DNA of 16,047 nucleotides. Source: UBA11710 sp049287025. GTDB lineage: Bacteria > Patescibacteriota > Patescibacteriia > Magasanikbacterales > UBA922. Both the position numbers and the translations under genes were made by a program. Shown here piece by piece: positions 12,941 to 16,047 of the stretch (the stretch's first letter is position 1; each line of letters opens with the position of its first letter). The stretch spans positions 1 through 16,047 of the forward strand of contig JBAQFA010000041.1 of NCBI GenBank assembly GCA_049287025.1, written 5' to 3'. The notes beneath the pieces are model-generated. The model was not told where the DNA came from. It did not search any database and worked only from the letters and a program-made list of their open reading frames with translations.

Positions 12941-13478
12941 ATTTTTTCATTGTATCTGTTATTTTTTTATAAAATGGTTTGGCAAATTCCCGAGCTTTTT
13001 TTGAACTGATTCTATTGTACATCCAATCAATTTTATTTTTTATTTTATCAAATCCTAAAATAGGTATAATTTTTAAATTATGAAGACCTTCTTTTTCAAG
13101 GTAACTAATACTGTCTGCATCTTTTAAAATATCTGATTCTGGTGTGCCACCAGTTTCGTGTAAATTAATCATTTCATAAATTCTTAATACATCCTTTTCA
13201 TTATATTTGTTTTTTCTTAAAAAATTCGCCATCATTTCAGCTCCCACCTTTTGGTGTTCCTCAATATAGTCAGGATTATTCAATTCTATATTCTTAAAGA
13301 ATTTTTCCGGAGACCTTTCTTTTCTAAAGGCTCGATGTATGTCGTGTCCGTACGCAGCAATAAACATAGCTTCGTCAGCATCTGGTTTTAATTCTTTCAT
13401 CCAGTACACAGTCCTCTCAAAATGAGGAGAGACTTTGCCGAATGATTGATCTACAAATTGTTTTACTTTCTCATACAT
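12927..13478 (-). CDS. HD-domain phosphohydrolase-like protein (copy 1), first gene of the unit
   Basis: 183 residues from ATG at 13478, which has AAAGGA six bases upstream; an upstream in-frame TTG at 13520 lacks such a signal. HD-type residues: H19, H45-D46 (AAYGHDIHR), H75, H107 (NLHETGGT) and D120/D122 (ILKDADSISYLEK). All align with H30, H56-D57, H87, H119 and D132/D134 of the second HD gene in this unit, so both copies retain a full metal-binding set and are presumably active. Substrate unknown; HD enzymes of this size often act on nucleotides. The sequence before the first ligand is short, with no extra domain. As the promoter-proximal gene it carries the only visible Shine-Dalgarno of the unit; the others seem to rely on overlap or translational coupling. 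Confidence 0.82.
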   Translation of the reverse strand: MYEKVKQFVDQSFGKVSPHFERTVYWMKELKPDADEAMFIAAYGHDIHRAFRKERSPEKFFKNIELNNPDYIEEHQKVGAEMMANFLRKNKYNEKDVLRIYEMINLHETGGTPESDILKDADSISYLEKEGLHNLKIIPILGFDKIKNKIDWMYNRISSKKAREFAKPFYKKITDTMKKYENN

Positions 13479-13524
13479 ATTTAGTCCTTTTATCTTACAA
13501 TAAATCACTGTTTTGGGCAAGTTT

Positions 13525-13554
13525 ATCCCGCATAAAAATATTTTTGTGCGGGAT
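13525..13554. terminator. Strong hairpin upstream of the HD-MBL-Nudix-HD-CYTH unit
   Basis: ATCCCGCATAAAAA (13525-13538) pairs with the reverse complement at 13541-13554 through about 13 base pairs including seven at the GC-rich foot. On the plus strand it is followed by TTTTT, so it looks like a terminator in that direction, although no plus-strand gene precedes it within 2.8 kb. On the minus strand it would sit about 47 nt upstream of the first HD gene, as a 5' leader structure or insulator. Confidence 0.5.
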
Positions 13555-13563
13555 TTTTAGTAC

Positions 13564-13592
13564 TTGTCTAAAGAGAAAAAATAGGGTAAAAT
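13564..13592 (+). promoter_or_regulatory. Promoter for dnaE
   Basis: TTGTCT (13564-13569, 4/6) and TAAAAT (13587-13592, 5/6) with the ideal 17-nt spacer. Transcription would begin near 13599, about three bases before the palindromic element, leaving a leader of about 138 nt before the dnaE ATG. Confidence 0.5.
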
Positions 13593-13601
13593 GGCGTTAC
13601 A

Positions 13602-13725
13602 AGCTCCTCCCCTATAAGGGGAGGGTAGGGAGGGGTCTTTAGTACATACAAATTATATAATTACAGAACGACCCCCTCTGTCACTCACTTTGTTCGTGTC
13701 ATCTCCCCCTCATAGGGGGAGAGCT
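13602..13725. repeat. 124-bp MITE-like palindromic repeat in the dnaE leader
   Basis: Ends are inverted: AGCTCCTCCCCT at 13602-13613 and AGGGGGAGAGCT at 13714-13725. Each end also forms its own hairpin (CCTCCCCT/AGGGGAGG at 13606-13624, 3-nt loop; CTCCCCCT/AGGGGGAG at 13703-13721, 3-nt loop). Inner GGGAGGGGTC (13628-13637) pairs with GACCCCCTC (13670-13678) around an AT-rich centre. The GC-rich composition contrasts sharply with the host sequence. No ORF or target-site duplication was identified. Similar CTCCCC/GGGGAG palindromes occur as dispersed intergenic repeats in various bacteria (recollection, not checked). Confidence 0.75.
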
Positions 13726-13736
13726 ATGATTTTTTT

Positions 13737-16047
13737 ATGGACAAATTTGTACACCTTCATTGTCATTCTCATTTCTCACTTTTAAACGGTTTAACCCAGA
13801 TTAAGCCGTTGGTTAAGACTGCCAAAAAGCGGGGTTTTTCAGCTTTGGCTCTGACTGATTATGGTTCGCTCTATGGCGCCATCAAGTTTTATCAAACTTG
13901 TTTGGCTGAAGAAATCAAGCCAATTATAGGCTTTGAAGCCTATATGGCGCCAAGAAAAATGGCAGACAAAGATCCTCAAGAGGACAAAGAATTGTACCAC
14001 TTGATTTTGTTGGCTGAGAATTATGAAGGTTATAGAAATTTAATGAAATTGTCATCCATTGGACACTTAGATGGCTTTTTTAATGGCAAGCCAAGAATTG
14101 ATAAGGAAATTTTACGTCAGCATCATACGGGAATTATTGCTTTGTCGGGCAATATTGATGGTGAAATACCACAATTGATCAAGCATGGAAAAGAAGAAAA
14201 AGCTGCCATTGTAGCTAAAGAATATAATGAAATTTTTGGCGCGGATAATTTTTATTTGGAATTGCAAGATCATCCAGCGATTGATGGTCAAATGTTAGTG
14301 AACACAAAAATTATTCAGATGAGTAAGGAATTGAATATACCAATGGTGGTCACGCGTGATGTGCATTATATGGATTATACTGACGCTGAAGCTCAGGATA
14401 TATTGCGTTGTATTGCCGAAGGGTGGAAAGTAAATCAGCCCAATCGAGAAGATTTTCGTCAGGTAGATCGGTCTTTGAATACAGCAACTGATATTATTTC
14501 TCGTTTTCGCCATGTGCCTGAGGCTATAGAAAACACCGTAAAAATTGCCGACAGAATTAATTTGGAAATTCCCCTAGACAATTGGCATTTTGCGCCAGTT
14601 GATTTGCCCCCCGGAAAAACAGCCGATGAAGTTTTGCGTGAGAGAACTTATGAAAATATTTCTAAATTTTATTCGGAAACAACCGAAGAAATAAAAACGA
14701 GAATTGAATACGAACTAGGTATTATTGCTAAAAAAGGCTATTCGCCATATTTTATTTGTGTGGCTGATTATGTGAAATATGCCAAAGATCATGGCATTGT
14801 AGAAACTACTAGAGGTTCAGCCGCTGGTTCAGTAGTCTCATATGTTAATGGCATTACTACGGTTGACCCAATTCGTTTCAAATTGCCTTTTGAACGTTTC
14901 CTGAATCCTTTCCGCCCTAGTCCACCTGATGTGGATACGGATTTTGCTGACGACCGCAGAGATGAAATGATTGAATATGTGACCAAGAAATATGGTGAAG
15001 AAAAAGTGGCGCAGATTATTACTTTTGGAACTATGGCCGCTCGTGCTTCAGTGCGTGATGTGGGTCGAGCTTTGGCTTACTCATATAATTTTTGTGATCA
15101 GGTGGCCAAGTTGATTCCAATGGGTTCACAGGGTTTTCCTATGACCATTGAACGCGCTCTAGAAGAAGAACCAGATCTAAAAAAATTGTATGCGAGTAAT
15201 CCAGAAGTAAAAAAATTATTAGATTTAGCGCAAAAAGTAGAAGGTTGCGCGCGTCATACTTCTATTCATGCGGCTGGTGTTGTGATTGCTCCGACTGATC
15301 TGACCGATTTTACTCCAGTGCAGAGGGAAACTGGGGGAGACAGAATTATTACTCAATATGAAATGAAATCAGTGGAAGCAGCTGGAGTTTTGAAAAATGA
15401 CTTTTTGGGAATCCGCAATTTATCTATTTTGGGAAAAGCGGTGGAGATTGTCCAAAAAACGACAGGTGAATTAGTGGATATATATAATCTACCACTGGAT
15501 GATCAAAAAACATTTGACATGTTGTCGCAAGGTTTTACGCTTGGTACTTTTCAACTCGGCGGTTCTGGTATGACGCGGTGGCTCAAAGAACTTCAGCCCT
15601 CAACGATTGATGATATTATGGCTATGGTCGCCTTGTATCGCCCGGGACCAATGGAGTCAATTCCGGAATATATTAAACGTAAACACAATCCAGAATTAGT
15701 GGAATTTCTTGATCCAAGAATGGAAAAATATTTACAAGCGTCGTTTGGTTTGCTGGTTTATCAAGATGATGTGCTTTTGACAGCGATTGAACTGGCTGGT
15801 TATGATTGGATGGAAGCGGATAAATTTAGAAAAGCGATTGGTAAGAAAATTCCGGCTGAAATGGAAAAGCAAAAAAAGAAATTTTTTGAAGGTTGTAAGA
15901 CTATAGGAAAATTGCCAGAAATAAAAATTCATCGCTTGTGGGAATTGATTGAACCATTTGCGGCCTATGGTTTTAACAAAGCTCATGCGGCATCTTATGG
16001 TATGGTGGCTTATCAGACTTCGTACATGAAAGCGCATTATCCTGTAC
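13737..16047 (+). CDS. dnaE: DNA polymerase III alpha subunit (C-terminus cut by window end)
   Basis: Replicative DNA polymerase catalytic subunit; 770 codons from ATG at 13737, open to the window end. The N-terminal PHP domain (about 1-270) begins FVHLHCHSHFSLLNG. The C-family polymerase core follows: TRGSAAGS near 358-365, catalytic aspartates D400 and D402 in PDVDTDF, the third aspartate D555 in KNDFLG, MAMVALYRPGPM, FGLLVYQDDV and the fingers motif GFNKAHAASYGM, ending in SYMKAHYP. The tau/beta-binding, OB and C-terminal domains would lie beyond the edge. In the PHP domain three of nine expected metal ligands are replaced (N17 for Asp, Y42 for His in TDHG, N139 for Cys in SGC), while H8, H10, E67, H88, D208 and H210 remain, so proofreading by this domain is doubtful. 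The start lacks a Shine-Dalgarno and lies 12 nt after the palindromic repeat. Confidence 0.96.
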   Translation, partial: MDKFVHLHCHSHFSLLNGLTQIKPLVKTAKKRGFSALALTDYGSLYGAIKFYQTCLAEEIKPIIGFEAYMAPRKMADKDPQEDKELYHLILLAENYEGYRNLMKLSSIGHLDGFFNGKPRIDKEILRQHHTGIIALSGNIDGEIPQLIKHGKEEKAAIVAKEYNEIFGADNFYLELQDHPAIDGQMLVNTKIIQMSKELNIPMVVTRDVHYMDYTDAEAQDILRCIAEGWKVNQPNREDFRQVDRSLNTATDIISRFRHVPEAIENTVKIADRINLEIPLDNWHFAPVDLPPGKTADEVLRERTYENISKFYSETTEEIKTRIEYELGIIAKKGYSPYFICVADYVKYAKDHGIVETTRGSAAGSVVSYVNGITTVDPIRFKLPFERFLNPFRPSPPDVDTDFADDRRDEMIEYVTKKYGEEKVAQIITFGTMAARASVRDVGRALAYSYNFCDQVAKLIPMGSQGFPMTIERALEEEPDLKKLYASNPEVKKLLDLAQKVEGCARHTSIHAAGVVIAPTDLTDFTPVQRETGGDRIITQYEMKSVEAAGVLKNDFLGIRNLSILGKAVEIVQKTTGELVDIYNLPLDDQKTFDMLSQGFTLGTFQLGGSGMTRWLKELQPSTIDDIMAMVALYRPGPMESIPEYIKRKHNPELVEFLDPRMEKYLQASFGLLVYQDDVLLTAIELAGYDWMEADKFRKAIGKKIPAEMEKQKKKFFEGCKTIGKLPEIKIHRLWELIEPFAAYGFNKAHAASYGMVAYQTSYMKAHYPV

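Noticed and set aside
13602..13725. CRISPR array or tRNA gene
   Set aside because: There are only two related G/C-rich arms in inverted orientation, with no regular direct repeats and spacers, and no cloverleaf.
15732..16037. 101-codon minus-strand frame inside dnaE
   Set aside because: Lies opposite conserved DnaE fingers sequence; composition typical of a shadow frame.
1..16047. UGA recoded to Gly as in Gracilibacteria/Absconditabacteria
   Set aside because: Conserved glycines are encoded by GGN, TGG is used for Trp, and a TGA stop ends the gene at 10679 right before a terminator.

Overview
The window is AT-rich bacterial DNA, most likely from a member of the Candidate Phyla Radiation (Patescibacteria, Parcubacteria-like). 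This assignment rests on gene content and style rather than on a marker phylogeny. The evidence is compact housekeeping genes, mostly AT-rich starts without a Shine-Dalgarno sequence, an archaeal-type PEP carboxylase, a stand-alone S23-type four-helix-bundle gene, and intergenic palindromes built from short repeated words. TGG encodes Trp and TGA is used as a stop (10677-10679), so the standard bacterial code applies and the UGA=Gly code of Gracilibacteria/Absconditabacteria does not.

Layout: 1-1297 (minus) holds a membrane-protease pair, lemA followed by htpX (cut by the window start), separated by a word-repeat palindrome. 1402-1779 (minus) is a four-helix-bundle (S23/IVP-family) gene bracketed by a 24-bp inverted repeat. 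1894-4394 (plus) is rseP plus two tightly packed, possibly related membrane-anchored proteins of unknown function, closed by a terminator. 4444-5034 is an unrecognised soluble protein. 5054-8634 is pheS-pheT, with related ~80-bp palindromes before and after pheT. 8735-10192 is an archaeal-type PEP carboxylase. 10359-10679 is a small single-span membrane protein with a perfect extended -10 promoter, a leader hairpin and the best Shine-Dalgarno of the window; it ends at a hairpin terminator facing the next, convergent block.

10740-13478 (minus) is a very compact five-gene unit with overlapping or abutting genes: HD-domain hydrolase, metallo-beta-lactamase-fold hydrolase, Nudix hydrolase, a second HD protein paralogous to the first, and a CYTH-domain protein. 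All five families are metal-dependent enzymes, four of them typically acting on phosphorylated compounds or nucleotides. This is the best candidate for an undescribed functional module here. Divergent from it, 13737-16047 (plus, cut by the window end) is dnaE, the replicative polymerase alpha subunit. It has a recognisable promoter, and a 124-bp MITE-like palindrome occupies nearly all of its leader.

No rRNA, tRNA, CRISPR array, transposase or recombinase gene was seen. The most notable non-coding signal is the set of intergenic palindromes, each using its own short word, with the S23-type gene sitting between two arms of such a sequence.
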